Shown here: positions 1 to 8,819 of the stretch, one piece after another
How the letters are laid out: each line of letters opens with the position of its first letter
Position numbering within the stretch: position 1 is the stretch's first letter
DNA from: Halopseudomonas litoralis
Lineage (GTDB): Bacteria > Pseudomonadota > Gammaproteobacteria > Pseudomonadales > Pseudomonadaceae
Length of the DNA: 64,000 bases
NCBI RefSeq assembly: GCF_900105005.1
Contig: NZ_LT629748.1
Span: 1,984,001-2,048,000, forward strand
Direction of reading: 5' to 3'
Translations under genes and position numbers: made by a program
Notes under the pieces: generated by a model
Told to the model about the DNA's origin: nothing
Database searches by the model: none
What the model saw: only the letters and a program-made list of their open reading frames with translations

Positions 1-119
1 CTTTGCTTGGTAGGCCAGGCATCATCAAAAAAGCTTACCGACTCCCAGCCGCACAGCTCAGCACAATCAGCGACAACCTTACCATGACCACTGGCACCCA
101 GAATGGCCAGTCGCTTCAT
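1..119 (-). CDS. PglD/NeuD-like sugar O/N-acetyltransferase, N-terminus only
   Basis: Only the first 39 or so codons lie in the window; the gene runs off the left edge. The start codon is ATG at 119, overlapping the end of the upstream phosphoglycosyltransferase gene by four bases, so the two are translationally coupled. The protein begins MKRLAILGASGHGKVVAD, the nucleotide-sugar-binding N-terminal fold typical of PglD/NeuD acetyltransferases, where GASGHGK is characteristic. In known pgl clusters PglD acetylates the 4-amino sugar that becomes UDP-diNAcBac, the substrate of PglC. The missing part should hold left-handed beta-helix hexapeptide repeats. Substrate is inferred from context only. 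Confidence 0.75.
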   Translation of the reverse strand, partial: MKRLAILGASGHGKVVADCAELCGWESVSFFDDAWPTKQ

Positions 120-712
120 GAACCGTTACCTGTGAACTTCGACATGGTTGCCTCACCATCTGCGCTGATGCCATCGCGAACTACAACCTTTTTGACCGTC
201 AGGAACAGAATCTTGATATCCAGCCAGAGCGACTGATTGTCGACGTACCAGACATCCAGCTTGAACTTCTCATCCCAGCCGAGTGTATTGCGACCATTGA
301 TCTGCGCCCATCCCGTTACGCCGGGGCGCGCCTCATGACGGCGGTACTGCTCCGGTGAATACAACGGCAGGTACTCCATCAACAGCGGACGTGGCCCGAC
401 CAGGCTCATATCGCCTTTGAGCACATTCCACAGCTCCGGCAACTCATCCAGACTGGATGAACGCAGAAACTGGCCGAAGGGGGTCAGACGCTCAGAATCA
501 GGCAGAGGATTGCCTACCACATCAATAGCATCCCTCATGGTGCGGAATTTCACCATTTCAAAGGGCTTGCCATTCAAACCGGGGCGAACCTGACGAAACA
601 ACACCGGAGAACCCATCTCGCGGCTGATTTGCCATGCGACGATGGTTATGGCTGGTGAGAGCAGAACCAAGGCCACTATAGTGGCTACCACATCAAAAAC
701 ACGTTTAAGCAT
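116..712 (-). CDS. PglC-type initiating phosphoglycosyltransferase
   Basis: Small monotopic phosphoglycosyltransferase of 198 residues (bacterial sugar transferase family). It moves a sugar-1-phosphate from a UDP-sugar to undecaprenyl phosphate at the inner face of the inner membrane, starting the repeat unit. Visible features: one N-terminal hydrophobic re-entrant segment (about residues 5-28), KFRTMRDA, the Asp-Glu dyad in SLDELPEL, and MSLVGPRPLL followed by RPGVTGWAQINGRN. The length fits PglC/WcaJ catalytic cores without the extra N-terminal membrane domain of full-length WbaP. It lies two bases downstream of a glycosyltransferase gene and overlaps the acetyltransferase gene by four bases. 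The PglD-like neighbour hints at a bacillosamine-type first sugar. Confidence 0.9.
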   Translation of the reverse strand: MLKRVFDVVATIVALVLLSPAITIVAWQISREMGSPVLFRQVRPGLNGKPFEMVKFRTMRDAIDVVGNPLPDSERLTPFGQFLRSSSLDELPELWNVLKGDMSLVGPRPLLMEYLPLYSPEQYRRHEARPGVTGWAQINGRNTLGWDEKFKLDVWYVDNQSLWLDIKILFLTVKKVVVRDGISADGEATMSKFTGNGS

Positions 713-714
713 CG

Positions 715-1875
715 TTATACACCACCGCCCTGAGATAACTGTGGATTTAACAGCTTGATTCCCATCCCCTTCAACATCTGCGCATTCACCTTATGAACAT
801 CATACTTTTCAACGGCAACATCCCGAGCTCGCTTACCCATGCTTGCCACCAAGGCTGGCTGCTCAACAAACCTAAGCATTGCCGCTGCCAATGCGTCTGC
901 ATCTTTAACAGGCACCAGAAAGCCATTATCCCCATCCACCACCGTCTCACGACACCCGGGTGCGTCAGTCGTGATGATAGCCCGTCCCATAGCCATCGCT
1001 TCTAACACAGTGCGGGGGGTGCCCTCACGATATGAAGGCAATACATAGACGCTCGCATCAGTAATAGCTGGCCGCACATCATCCAACCGTCCCAAGTATT
1101 CGATATGCCCCACCTTGATCCATTCATCTATCTCGGAACGGGTAATGGAGTCTGGGTTGGGGTCAATATCACCCACCAAGCGGAACTGAATATCCGAGTG
1201 GTGCGTACGAACAGTCGCTGCAGCACGAACATATTCGCGCACACCTTTATCACCCAGTAAACGTGCAATCAGCAAAAAGCGCGGCGGACCTAACGGCAAT
1301 GATGCAACATCGAAACTAGCCGTATCAATACCGGAGCCATTAACCACTCTGGTAGGCACTGATTCGGGTACAAGACCCAGCTCTCGGAAAAGAGCTTCGT
1401 CATCGGGGTTCTGAAAATAGACAAGGTCGGTGCGCTTTAATGCCTGCCTATACAAGCCACGCGCTAACCCTTGCACCAGCTTGCGCTTTCCTCGCGCTTC
1501 ACCGGTAAAGGCATAGCCAAGCCCTGTGATCAGCGCATAGCGCTTTGGGACCTTTGCTAGCCTAGCTGCCAAGGTCCCATAAATCACCGGCTTTATCGTG
1601 TAGCCCAGCACCATATCGGGCTGAATCTCACGCAGAAGACGCACAAAGGTACGTAGAGTAGTCAGATCCTTGATTGGGTTAATCCCCGCACGATGCAGGG
1701 GCACATCATGAAGTAAAACCCCCCATTCTCGGAGCTGCCGGCACGTAGCCTCATCCGCGTTCAGATCCGGAGCAATAGTATGTACTTCCAGACCTGCATC
1801 ACACAGAGCTTTGACCAATGGGCCACGGAAGTTAATAAGAGAGCTGGCTAGCCCAGCGTGAATTACAATGCGCAT
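715..1875 (-). CDS. GT4-family glycosyltransferase
   Basis: 386-residue GT-B glycosyltransferase. The N-terminal half has a Rossmann-like start (MRIVIHAGLASSLINFRGPL) and the C-terminal half carries the nucleotide-sugar site, including RFLLIARLLGDKGVREYV and the EX7E-like stretch YREGTPRTVLEAMAMGRAI. It likely adds a sugar to the lipid-linked intermediate made by the neighbouring PglC-type enzyme, the position PglA has in pgl clusters. It is cytoplasmic or peripheral to the inner membrane. Start is ATG at 1875. About 200 bases without a gene separate it from the polymerase gene upstream. Donor and acceptor cannot be read from sequence. Confidence 0.87.
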   Translation of the reverse strand: MRIVIHAGLASSLINFRGPLVKALCDAGLEVHTIAPDLNADEATCRQLREWGVLLHDVPLHRAGINPIKDLTTLRTFVRLLREIQPDMVLGYTIKPVIYGTLAARLAKVPKRYALITGLGYAFTGEARGKRKLVQGLARGLYRQALKRTDLVYFQNPDDEALFRELGLVPESVPTRVVNGSGIDTASFDVASLPLGPPRFLLIARLLGDKGVREYVRAAATVRTHHSDIQFRLVGDIDPNPDSITRSEIDEWIKVGHIEYLGRLDDVRPAITDASVYVLPSYREGTPRTVLEAMAMGRAIITTDAPGCRETVVDGDNGFLVPVKDADALAAAMLRFVEQPALVASMGKRARDVAVEKYDVHKVNAQMLKGMGIKLLNPQLSQGGGV

Positions 1876-2081
1876 ATACTCTCGAGTGTTTATACCGGTT
1901 ACAGGTACTGTATCGTGTCTCAGTTAGATTGAGGATGCTCTCTTCAATGAGATCTAAACTACCGCACAGATCTACGATGACCAGTACCAAAGCCACCCCC
2001 AAACCTCCTGATTGAGATTAATAAGGCTCTATAATTCCGCCTTACTCTGATTCCGTTCATATCAGAAAACATTTCAAAGTC

Positions 2082-3266
2082 TCATTTTTTTAAGTTAATA
2101 TCAGCTAAAGCTACTGACTCGCTATCATGGGAGGTGCGCTTACACGTACGCCCCATAACTGAAATAAGCAGATAAATCAACACAGGAGTAAACATCCATT
2201 TTTGTCTGACAGAAATCCCCAAATTCGCTGTCGTCATTGCCAAAACCACCAAAGCTAATAGCGCGTAAACCCAAAGAAAAACCCGGCCACTCTGGATGCG
2301 TGCCTTCCTACCCTTGAACAAAGCAAGACCACCAACTATAAACAAGAAGAGCAGAATCATATTGTCCAAGGAGGCAGCCAACTGAAATATACTTCCCGCC
2401 TCAATAGGGAGGGGTCTGAATAGATAAGTAAACAGCTGCATCGGGAAGCTCATACTTGAAATATCGACCCCCCCTCCTCCTTGCTGATTGTAACCTTGCC
2501 TCTCTTCGGTATACTCCAACAGTGCATCCATATCTGCTCCTGCACCCACACCAGCATAGTCAAGAGCAAACGGAACCATAGCGGCAGCAGCTGCAATGCT
2601 GATTCCACCAAAAAGAATCCTTTGTATTAGCGGCAGCCTGGCCTGCAGAACAAAGGCTGCAGATAGGCCTATGATCATCATTGCCGCCATATGTGGCCTT
2701 ACTAGCAGCATAGATAAAATAGCAAATATCATAAGCCATTTCCTTCGACTGATATCCAACGCTGCCCATAATGCAAACCCTGTAGCCATAAACGAGATCG
2801 CATCCTTGCCAACTGCCGAACTCCAGAAGCTGATTGATGGTAATAATATTATCAAGGTCGCCAATCGTTTAAGAAACAGTGGCTTGCCAAATACCGCATG
2901 ACGCAGGGCCGCATCGAAGGCCACAAGCCCTAAGGTACCAAAAACATTAAAAACCAAAAAACACCCAAGGAATGAAAGCCCAAGAAACACAGAAAAGAAA
3001 TAAGTTATATATCGCACACCTGCAGTACCAACAGAAAACGCCAGACCGTCAGCTAGAGATGTTTGATAGTACATTAACGCGTCGCCTCCGTTATTTATGA
3101 CATACCATGCATAAAAAGCACATAAAACAGTATGCCACGCATAAATCAGAGCCAGTCGCCTCACATTTACTGAAAAATAATTACGCGTAAAAAACAATAG
3201 CCATCCGCCAAAAATAAATATTATATAAGCAGACAGAACGTGCCAAGCAGTTGAAAAGAACTCCAT
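2082..3266 (-). CDS. Wzy/EpsG-like polysaccharide polymerase candidate
   Basis: 394-residue polytopic membrane protein with about ten hydrophobic segments spread over the whole length and a larger polar loop near residues 230-270 (GGGGVDISSMSFP). The motif LPSISFWSSAVGKDAISFM after the fourth or fifth membrane span resembles EpsG/O-antigen-polymerase-type proteins. In a Wzx/Wzy pathway such a protein joins repeat units at the periplasmic face. It is the only strong Wzy candidate in the island, which supports the call, but Wzy proteins are weakly conserved. Codon and base use are AT-rich like its neighbours. Start is ATG at 3266, preceded by a GGTGGAA ribosome site. Confidence 0.65.
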   Translation of the reverse strand: MEFFSTAWHVLSAYIIFIFGGWLLFFTRNYFSVNVRRLALIYAWHTVLCAFYAWYVINNGGDALMYYQTSLADGLAFSVGTAGVRYITYFFSVFLGLSFLGCFLVFNVFGTLGLVAFDAALRHAVFGKPLFLKRLATLIILLPSISFWSSAVGKDAISFMATGFALWAALDISRRKWLMIFAILSMLLVRPHMAAMMIIGLSAAFVLQARLPLIQRILFGGISIAAAAAMVPFALDYAGVGAGADMDALLEYTEERQGYNQQGGGGVDISSMSFPMQLFTYLFRPLPIEAGSIFQLAASLDNMILLFLFIVGGLALFKGRKARIQSGRVFLWVYALLALVVLAMTTANLGISVRQKWMFTPVLIYLLISVMGRTCKRTSHDSESVALADINLKK

Positions 3267-3329
3267 TATAATTCCACCGATTTTCTATTGAACCGAACCC
3301 GTCATCATCATTTTTATGCCAGACCAGCT

Positions 3330-4478
3330 CTAATCAAAACCACAAAGATCTTTCAATACAGGAATATAATTACAATAATTCATATCTGAGCCAGAGTAGA
3401 CAACAGATCTCTCCTTCATGGACTTGATATCGGATTGGGATATCGCCATTAAGGAGTTACTTATACTTAAAACATCAAAATCACAGAGAATTCCCGAGCC
3501 ACTTTCTTTAACGAACTGCTCCTGAAGCGGAATCCCATAATTCGCCAATACTGCCAAGCCAGACCCCATATATTCAGCCAACTTTGTGGGCGATGCTTCA
3601 TAATATACCGGTGCTGGTGGTATAAGACAGAGACCAACATCAGACCTCTGGAGGTACCCAGGCACTTCTTTTCTATCCACCTTACCAATAAAAGAAAGAA
3701 CTTCCTTACTAACCAAATCCTCAACATCTGGTTCGATTAGAAGCTGATCAATATCATGTTTAGCTCCTCCAAGAAAAACAAATTTTGCTTGTAGACCCGC
3801 ATCAACAGCCGCGGCAATACCTTTCAATACTACATCGAGACCTCTGCCCCTCTCATGAGTCCCAATATAAATGAATATCAGAGGAGCATGCACATACATG
3901 CCAGCCGTGCTCTGCAGTTGAAATTCCTCATCTGGCAAAAGTGGAATATAAGCAGATTTTAAAGCCTGAGGTACGAGCTTACGTATCCTTTCAACCCCGG
4001 CAGGGCTAACTCCCAGGATAGAATCAACCTTTGGTGAAGCCAGATTAATCAATTTCCTAGCTATAAACTTCTTAAATGCACCACCTGAATATTCCTCGTG
4101 CGGAAAGCTACTTTGGAAAACTAAAAACTTATAAAATAGCTTTAAAGCTGATACCGCAGATAAAAACACCGGATCATTTCTGACAAAAACGGTTAACCCC
4201 CTACCAGTAGCATTAGACTTTCGAACATATCTTAGCGTCAGATAAAAAACCAGGGGAAAGTTAAGAATTCTCCCAAGACCTCTTCGCTGATACAGTACTG
4301 GCAGGCAAATTGCATTTAGATATCGATATGGCTTACCAAGTGCTTTTTTATCTTTAGATACAAATAGAAGAACAGTAGCATTAGATTCAATTGGAAAGTG
4401 ACTGGCCAAAATCCCATCAACAAATGAGTGCGTTGGCGGGCTCCCCTTATCTAAAAAACAAATAAGATTATTTTTCAA
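3330..4478 (-). CDS. GT-B glycosyltransferase (GT4-like)
   Basis: 382-residue glycosyltransferase. The C-terminal domain has FIYIGTHERGRGLDVVLKGI (phosphate-binding glycine-rich strand) and a stretch around YYEASPTKLAEYMGSGLAV that carries the usual Glu residues contacting the donor sugar. The N-terminal half has short hydrophobic patches suggesting membrane association. It likely adds one sugar to the repeat unit. The start is probably TTG at 4478, which overlaps the last 11 bases of the upstream amidotransferase gene, so translation is probably coupled. Very AT-rich, as is typical of the island. Linkage and donor unknown. Confidence 0.8.
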   Translation of the reverse strand: MKNNLICFLDKGSPPTHSFVDGILASHFPIESNATVLLFVSKDKKALGKPYRYLNAICLPVLYQRRGLGRILNFPLVFYLTLRYVRKSNATGRGLTVFVRNDPVFLSAVSALKLFYKFLVFQSSFPHEEYSGGAFKKFIARKLINLASPKVDSILGVSPAGVERIRKLVPQALKSAYIPLLPDEEFQLQSTAGMYVHAPLIFIYIGTHERGRGLDVVLKGIAAAVDAGLQAKFVFLGGAKHDIDQLLIEPDVEDLVSKEVLSFIGKVDRKEVPGYLQRSDVGLCLIPPAPVYYEASPTKLAEYMGSGLAVLANYGIPLQEQFVKESGSGILCDFDVLSISNSLMAISQSDIKSMKERSVVYSGSDMNYCNYIPVLKDLCGFD

Positions 4479-5742
4479 CTTCAGCTTCCGCCCTTATATT
4501 TACAGCAGCACCGATTACCAATAAGAAAAACTCAGAGTGACTCAGCCTGTCCCTACAATGCTCTCTGTACAAACGATCAAAGTCATTATCTATACCCATG
4601 AATTCCGAAACAATATGAAATGACTCCTTAAGCAAATCCCGATAATCATCTCTATTAATAAATGCAGTATCGTAATTTATATAATTCAGATTCTCATAAA
4701 AAAACCTATTCTTACCAAATACTTTATCTACTAAATACTTACTCCCAAGGAATGAAAGTCGAAAAAACTTCCTAATAAATCGTCGCTTATGAATACCGTA
4801 GCTATACTTACTAGGCAAAGAAAAAAAACTTGGATACTGATAGTTCAGATAGCCTAGATATAGATTTTGGTTTTCTTTCAACTTGCGAGGAACCCTACTC
4901 CAAAGCTCAATCCATTCAGCAGAAGAAAAAGGAGAAAATATTTTTGCCTGAGTAGAACCACAGGATGGAAGAGACTCCGTCCACTGGTAGCGAGGTGAGT
5001 TTCCGCTAATTATTGGGAGGATACAGCTTTTCTGTCTTATATTAAAATACAAGGACAGACTGTCAACTTCAGCGTCTGAAACTATCTCAACCCCTCTTAT
5101 TCTTTTAAAAGTATCTTTACTAATCGCCCTCCCTCGAACCTGAGTTTTCATAAATGACAGAATAGTCCCATCAAGAGCGTTATTTTTTTTATTCAGAAAA
5201 CTACCGGTCGTTGGATCCCCCATAAACCCAGACAAAACTAAATCATCTCTTTCACAAACAGCACATCTGGCCAACTTATTAAAATAAGCATCTGGCATAT
5301 AAGTCCACGAAGAGTTTTTAGCAGATTTTACCAGTTCACTGAAGCTCAATCTAGTATAGTTTAAATTGATCGCCGTATGATTCGTATTAAATGTTTCACC
5401 AATATAATTCCCTATATCATAGTCGAACTGTCCTGGCGTACCGAAGGTCACTGTTGTTACCCGATCTGCACCGAGCCTTTCGACCGCTTCTGCCAACAAT
5501 GCCCGACTATCCCAACCGCCGCTAATAGGCACTACACACTTAGCGTGGTTTGGGAGCTCCGCGAATATCCGGTCGTAAACAGTATTAAGAACGGCATTTA
5601 TTTCTTTATACCAATCCTCGACACTCAACTCATTATTCGAACAATCATATTTAACCGAATACTCGATCAGCTCAGGTAAAGTATAGCCAAATGATAGGTA
5701 TTCATCCACTTTCACCTTTATCATTTCATCAGGTAACACCAT
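4468..5742 (-). CDS. Asparagine-synthase-like amidotransferase (synthetase domain only)
   Basis: 424 residues containing the PP-loop ATP pyrophosphatase signature VPISGGWDSRALLAE near residue 75, followed by the VTTVTFGTPGQFDYD region that binds AMP in asparagine synthetase C-terminal domains. The usual N-terminal glutaminase domain with Cys-2 is absent, so nitrogen must come from free ammonia or a partner. In P. aeruginosa O6 an asparagine-synthase homologue (WbpS) is linked to amidation of GalNAcA. With wbpO and wbpP in the same island, uronic-acid amidation is the best guess here. Start is ATG at 5742 after AAAGGAAAG. It overlaps the next glycosyltransferase gene by 11 bases. Confidence 0.75.
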   Translation of the reverse strand: MVLPDEMIKVKVDEYLSFGYTLPELIEYSVKYDCSNNELSVEDWYKEINAVLNTVYDRIFAELPNHAKCVVPISGGWDSRALLAEAVERLGADRVTTVTFGTPGQFDYDIGNYIGETFNTNHTAINLNYTRLSFSELVKSAKNSSWTYMPDAYFNKLARCAVCERDDLVLSGFMGDPTTGSFLNKKNNALDGTILSFMKTQVRGRAISKDTFKRIRGVEIVSDAEVDSLSLYFNIRQKSCILPIISGNSPRYQWTESLPSCGSTQAKIFSPFSSAEWIELWSRVPRKLKENQNLYLGYLNYQYPSFFSLPSKYSYGIHKRRFIRKFFRLSFLGSKYLVDKVFGKNRFFYENLNYINYDTAFINRDDYRDLLKESFHIVSEFMGIDNDFDRLYREHCRDRLSHSEFFLLVIGAAVNIRAEAEVEK

Positions 5743-6550
5743 TAAAACTTTCCTTTTATAAAAATAATATGCGCAAGCGCAGAAAGCATTATACTTTCAC
5801 TTTAAACCAGAGCCAAGTTCGATATACTCCTGCAATGGATTTTCCAGCCGGTAATTGTCAACAATGATGTCCGGTAACTCATGCTGCACGTCTTTCGTTT
5901 TCCAATAACTCCTCATGCAGGCTGTCGGGGTTAAGCCAGACACTATCGATAGGTGTCCAGTTGCGTGTCGGACGGTTCTTCCAGCGAGCTGGATTGGCCT
6001 GTTTGGCGGCCTCATAAACGGCGGTACGACTGGCCAGAATATTCCGGTCAAGACCAGCATGGCGCTGCTCCGGTGTAACGAAGCGGATCCCGCTATGGCG
6101 GTGCTCGGTGTTATACCAGCTCACAAAGCGTTGCACCCAGCTACGGGCCTGGTCGATGTCCGCGAAGCGCTTTGCAGGGTACGCTGGGCTGTATTTCAAG
6201 GTCTTGAATATCGCCTCAGAGTACGGGTTATCGTCGCTCACCGATGGACGGCTGAACGAAGGTACTACACCCAACTTTTGCAGAGTTGCCAGCACTGTAG
6301 CCCCTTTCATCGGGCTGCCATTGTCCGAATGCAGCACCAACTGATCGCGGCAGATACGATGACGTAGACAGGCCTTGCTGATCAGGGTCGAGGCCTGTTC
6401 TGCAGATTCATTGTGGTGGATCTCCCAACCCACGATCATACGGCTGAAGATATCCATCGCCAGATACAGACGGTAGAACTCGCCACGAACAGCAGCAGGC
6501 AGGAACGTGAGGTGAGTAGACCAAGGGAGTCTCACCCTCAGCCCCTCGCA

Positions 6551-6584
6551 GAACGGTGCGTGAACCTCTCGGCTCACACCGCTC
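6551..6584 (-). ncRNA. Group II intron domain V (catalytic hairpin)
   Basis: This is a 34-nt hairpin, the standard domain V size. The lower stem GAGCGGTG pairs with CACCGTTC. A two-base bulge follows, and then TGAGCC pairs with GGTTCA under a GAGA tetraloop. The catalytic AGC triad is at positions 2-4. It begins four bases after the RT stop codon, and domain VI follows. All elements needed for catalysis look intact, so the intron is probably splicing-competent, though not tested here. Confidence 0.9.
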
Positions 6585-6587
6585 CCA

Positions 6588-8012
6588 TCAAGCAAACGCA
6601 CCCGACATTCCTAACGCCCAATGTGCAAACAGCCCGGGTCGGGCCTTGAGCAATTTTTCAAAAGTTGCCAATGTTTTCTTCTTACGTCCTCGAAGATGCC
6701 TATATTTACGCATAGCCCACCTAATCAGCCGCTGATTCACATAGCGCGACACTCGGTACAACAACGACCGATAGTAGCAACCATAGTAGTTCCACCAGCC
6801 TCGCAGGTAGGGATTGATAAACTCAGCAATGTCAATAATCGACAAATCAGTTCGCTGGCCTATCTTCCATGTTCGCACTTTCTGGATTATCCCCTTCAAG
6901 GAAGAGTTGCTGATGCCTGGAGCAAACCCGAGAAAAAGCTCTCCGGATTTGTCTTTGACCACTCGTTTCTGAAAGGTATAGCCCAGAAAATCAAAGGATG
7001 TATGCTCATGGTTTTCCGTTCTACGCTGATCTTTACAGTAAATTATCTTTGTTTTCTCTGGGTGCAACTCGAGCCCGCATGCCCTGAACCTTTCACGTAG
7101 TTTGCCGAGCAGGAATTCAGCCTGCTTTTCAGTTCTACAATGAAGCAAACCATCATCGGCATACCGACACCATTCAATGCTTGGAAAATGCTGGCTTAGC
7201 CAGCGGTCAAACGTATAGTGCAAGAAGAGGTTTGCCAGCACGGGGCTTATTACGCCACCCTGCGGGGTTCCTTTCCTGCGCTCTTTCATTTCCCCTTCCG
7301 CATCCACCAACGGTGCCGTTAACCAGCGACGGATATAAAGCTTCTCCCACGGGGTTGTCGCGTGCTTATCAACAGCTTTCAACAATAAATCATGTCGAAT
7401 GTTGTCGAATAACCCGCGGATATCGAACTCCAATACCCATGGATAGCGCCAACACCGCTTTCTAGTCACGTCAATGGCTTGAATCGCCGACTTTTTAGGC
7501 CGGTAACCATATGAGTCGGGTAGAAAGCTGGGTTCTACTTGTGGCTCAAATTGTAGCTTAACCACCATCTGCGCAATCCGGTCGGATACGGTTGGTATTC
7601 CCAGTATCCGCTCGCCTCCCGACTTTTTCGGAATGGAGACGGCTCGCACAGGCGGCGGCATGTAGCTGCCTGAAGACATACGGTTCCAGATTCTGTAAAG
7701 ATTGGTTTTTAAATCACGGTCAAAATCCTCCAGCGACAGCCCGTCAACACCAGCAGCCCCTGCATTCTTTTTGACCAATTTATAGGCTTTAACAATTAAC
7801 CACTTATCAATGTCGAATGGTTTTGCCGGACTTCGACCTTCCTCCTGCACTTGCAGTTGAGACCGACGTTCAGGCTGCTTGATGCTGCCCCTTCGCTCCA
7901 CCTCCATTACAGAAGCTTCATCACTACTACGAGCAGCTCCGTCCCAGTATCGCGCATCGGTACTCTCGGCCTTATGGTGGTCGCCACTTGTGCCTTCTCC
8001 TTTAAACATCAC
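6588..8012 (-). CDS. ltrA: Group II intron reverse transcriptase/maturase
   Basis: 474 residues. The RT fingers-palm region shows GIPTVSDRIAQMVVK, SYGYRPKKSA, GTPQGGVISPVLANL and the catalytic WCRYADDGLLH (YADD box). The thumb/maturase X domain follows, with YLRGWWNYYGCYYRS and RLIRWAMRKYRHLRG. No HNH endonuclease domain is present after the X domain, so this is an En-minus type that would depend on replication-fork primers or similar for retrohoming (known for such classes). It binds its own intron RNA, helps splicing and copies the intron into new sites. The frame looks intact. Start taken at the ATG at 8012; an ATG one codon in is equally possible. Confidence 0.93.
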   Translation of the reverse strand: MMFKGEGTSGDHHKAESTDARYWDGAARSSDEASVMEVERRGSIKQPERRSQLQVQEEGRSPAKPFDIDKWLIVKAYKLVKKNAGAAGVDGLSLEDFDRDLKTNLYRIWNRMSSGSYMPPPVRAVSIPKKSGGERILGIPTVSDRIAQMVVKLQFEPQVEPSFLPDSYGYRPKKSAIQAIDVTRKRCWRYPWVLEFDIRGLFDNIRHDLLLKAVDKHATTPWEKLYIRRWLTAPLVDAEGEMKERRKGTPQGGVISPVLANLFLHYTFDRWLSQHFPSIEWCRYADDGLLHCRTEKQAEFLLGKLRERFRACGLELHPEKTKIIYCKDQRRTENHEHTSFDFLGYTFQKRVVKDKSGELFLGFAPGISNSSLKGIIQKVRTWKIGQRTDLSIIDIAEFINPYLRGWWNYYGCYYRSLLYRVSRYVNQRLIRWAMRKYRHLRGRKKKTLATFEKLLKARPGLFAHWALGMSGAFA

Positions 8013-8819
8013 GATGACTGGTTCCCGCAGTTCCCAACAAGAGCCTGATATTGAGTCGCGCCCGCTTTATGCCGGACACCACTTGCGCAGCATTCGGAGT
8101 ACACCCACAAGCTTATCTCGAGGATGGGACACGCCCTCGATTTTGATGTCATATATGGTTTTCGGCACGTCATCATGGGTTCGTTTTCACTCGCCTCTCA
8201 ATATCTCACCTGACTGCATCTTAGTGCAGCCTTTTGACCCAATGCTCTTAATGCCTGCAGCTTGGGCTGGTTTGAAGCCTGCTTCCGACAGCCGGCTTCG
8301 GCGGGCCTACCACCATCTCTTGCTGAGCTTGTAGCTCAGTCGGATATCCGCTTCCTTGCTTCCTCCCACTGTGCCTCTGCGGCACACTGTCCCACGACCA
8401 GACCTGGTTCGGCGCCGTAGCTACCCAGGCCTGCGGCTTTTCAAGTGTACGAGGTGCCGCAGCCCGCCCCCGGTGATGCGCCTGCTCATGCTCTCGCAAA
8501 ACCCGGTAGAAGCTGGACTCACTGGCAATATAAAAGCCCTGGTCAGCCAACCTGGGAACGATCTGGCTGGGAGGTAAGCTCTGATGTTCCGGACTATTGC
8601 ACACAGCGAGGATCTGCTCCTTCTCTTGTGCGGTCAGTGCATGAGCGCTGGCCTTGCGGACAGCTCCCTTGCGTTGATCTATCAGCGTTTCACTGCGTTG
8701 CCAGCGACGCAGCGTACGATCGGTCAGACCGAGCACTGCACAGGCCGTGTGCTTGCGTGCGCCCGCTTCCACTGCTTCATCAATCAAGGTAATGGCCACC
8801 TGTTTCATCGGCTCGGAGA

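Larger units (their letters stand above)
6511..8387 (-). mobile_element. Group II intron with reverse transcriptase
   Basis: The 5' end on the minus strand reads GTGTGCC, matching the GUGYG consensus. The 3' side has an intact domain V at 6551-6584 and a domain VI-like hairpin just after it (about 6512-6545). The intron encodes an RT in the region that should be domain IV. The boundary is uncertain by one base, because the flanking exon bases allow two equivalent joins that both restore the transposase frame. It is oriented with the host gene, as needed for splicing from the transposase transcript. Length is about 1.88 kb. Confidence 0.85.
5879..8808 (-). pseudogene. IS3-type transposase orfB split by group II intron (5879-6510 plus 8388-8808)
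   Basis: Exon 1 (8388-8808) starts MKQVAITLIDEAVEAGARKH, with a helix-turn-helix region (CAVLGLTDRTLRRWQ), and ends at VWSWD, the first catalytic Asp of the DDE integrase core. Exon 2 (5879-6510) continues with TFLPAAVRGEFYRLY. It carries the second Asp in LHSDNGSPMKG and the Glu in DDNPYSEAIFKTLK. Joined, the two give 1053 bases, a complete 350-residue frame, so precise splicing would restore a full transposase. Without splicing, exon 1 reads on to 8248 in intron sequence. The frame following orfA starts 11 bases after orfA stops. Confidence 0.8.

Noticed and set aside
61-236. 77-codon plus-strand frame at the left edge
   Set aside because: Antisense to the acetyltransferase and phosphoglycosyltransferase genes, with no supporting features.
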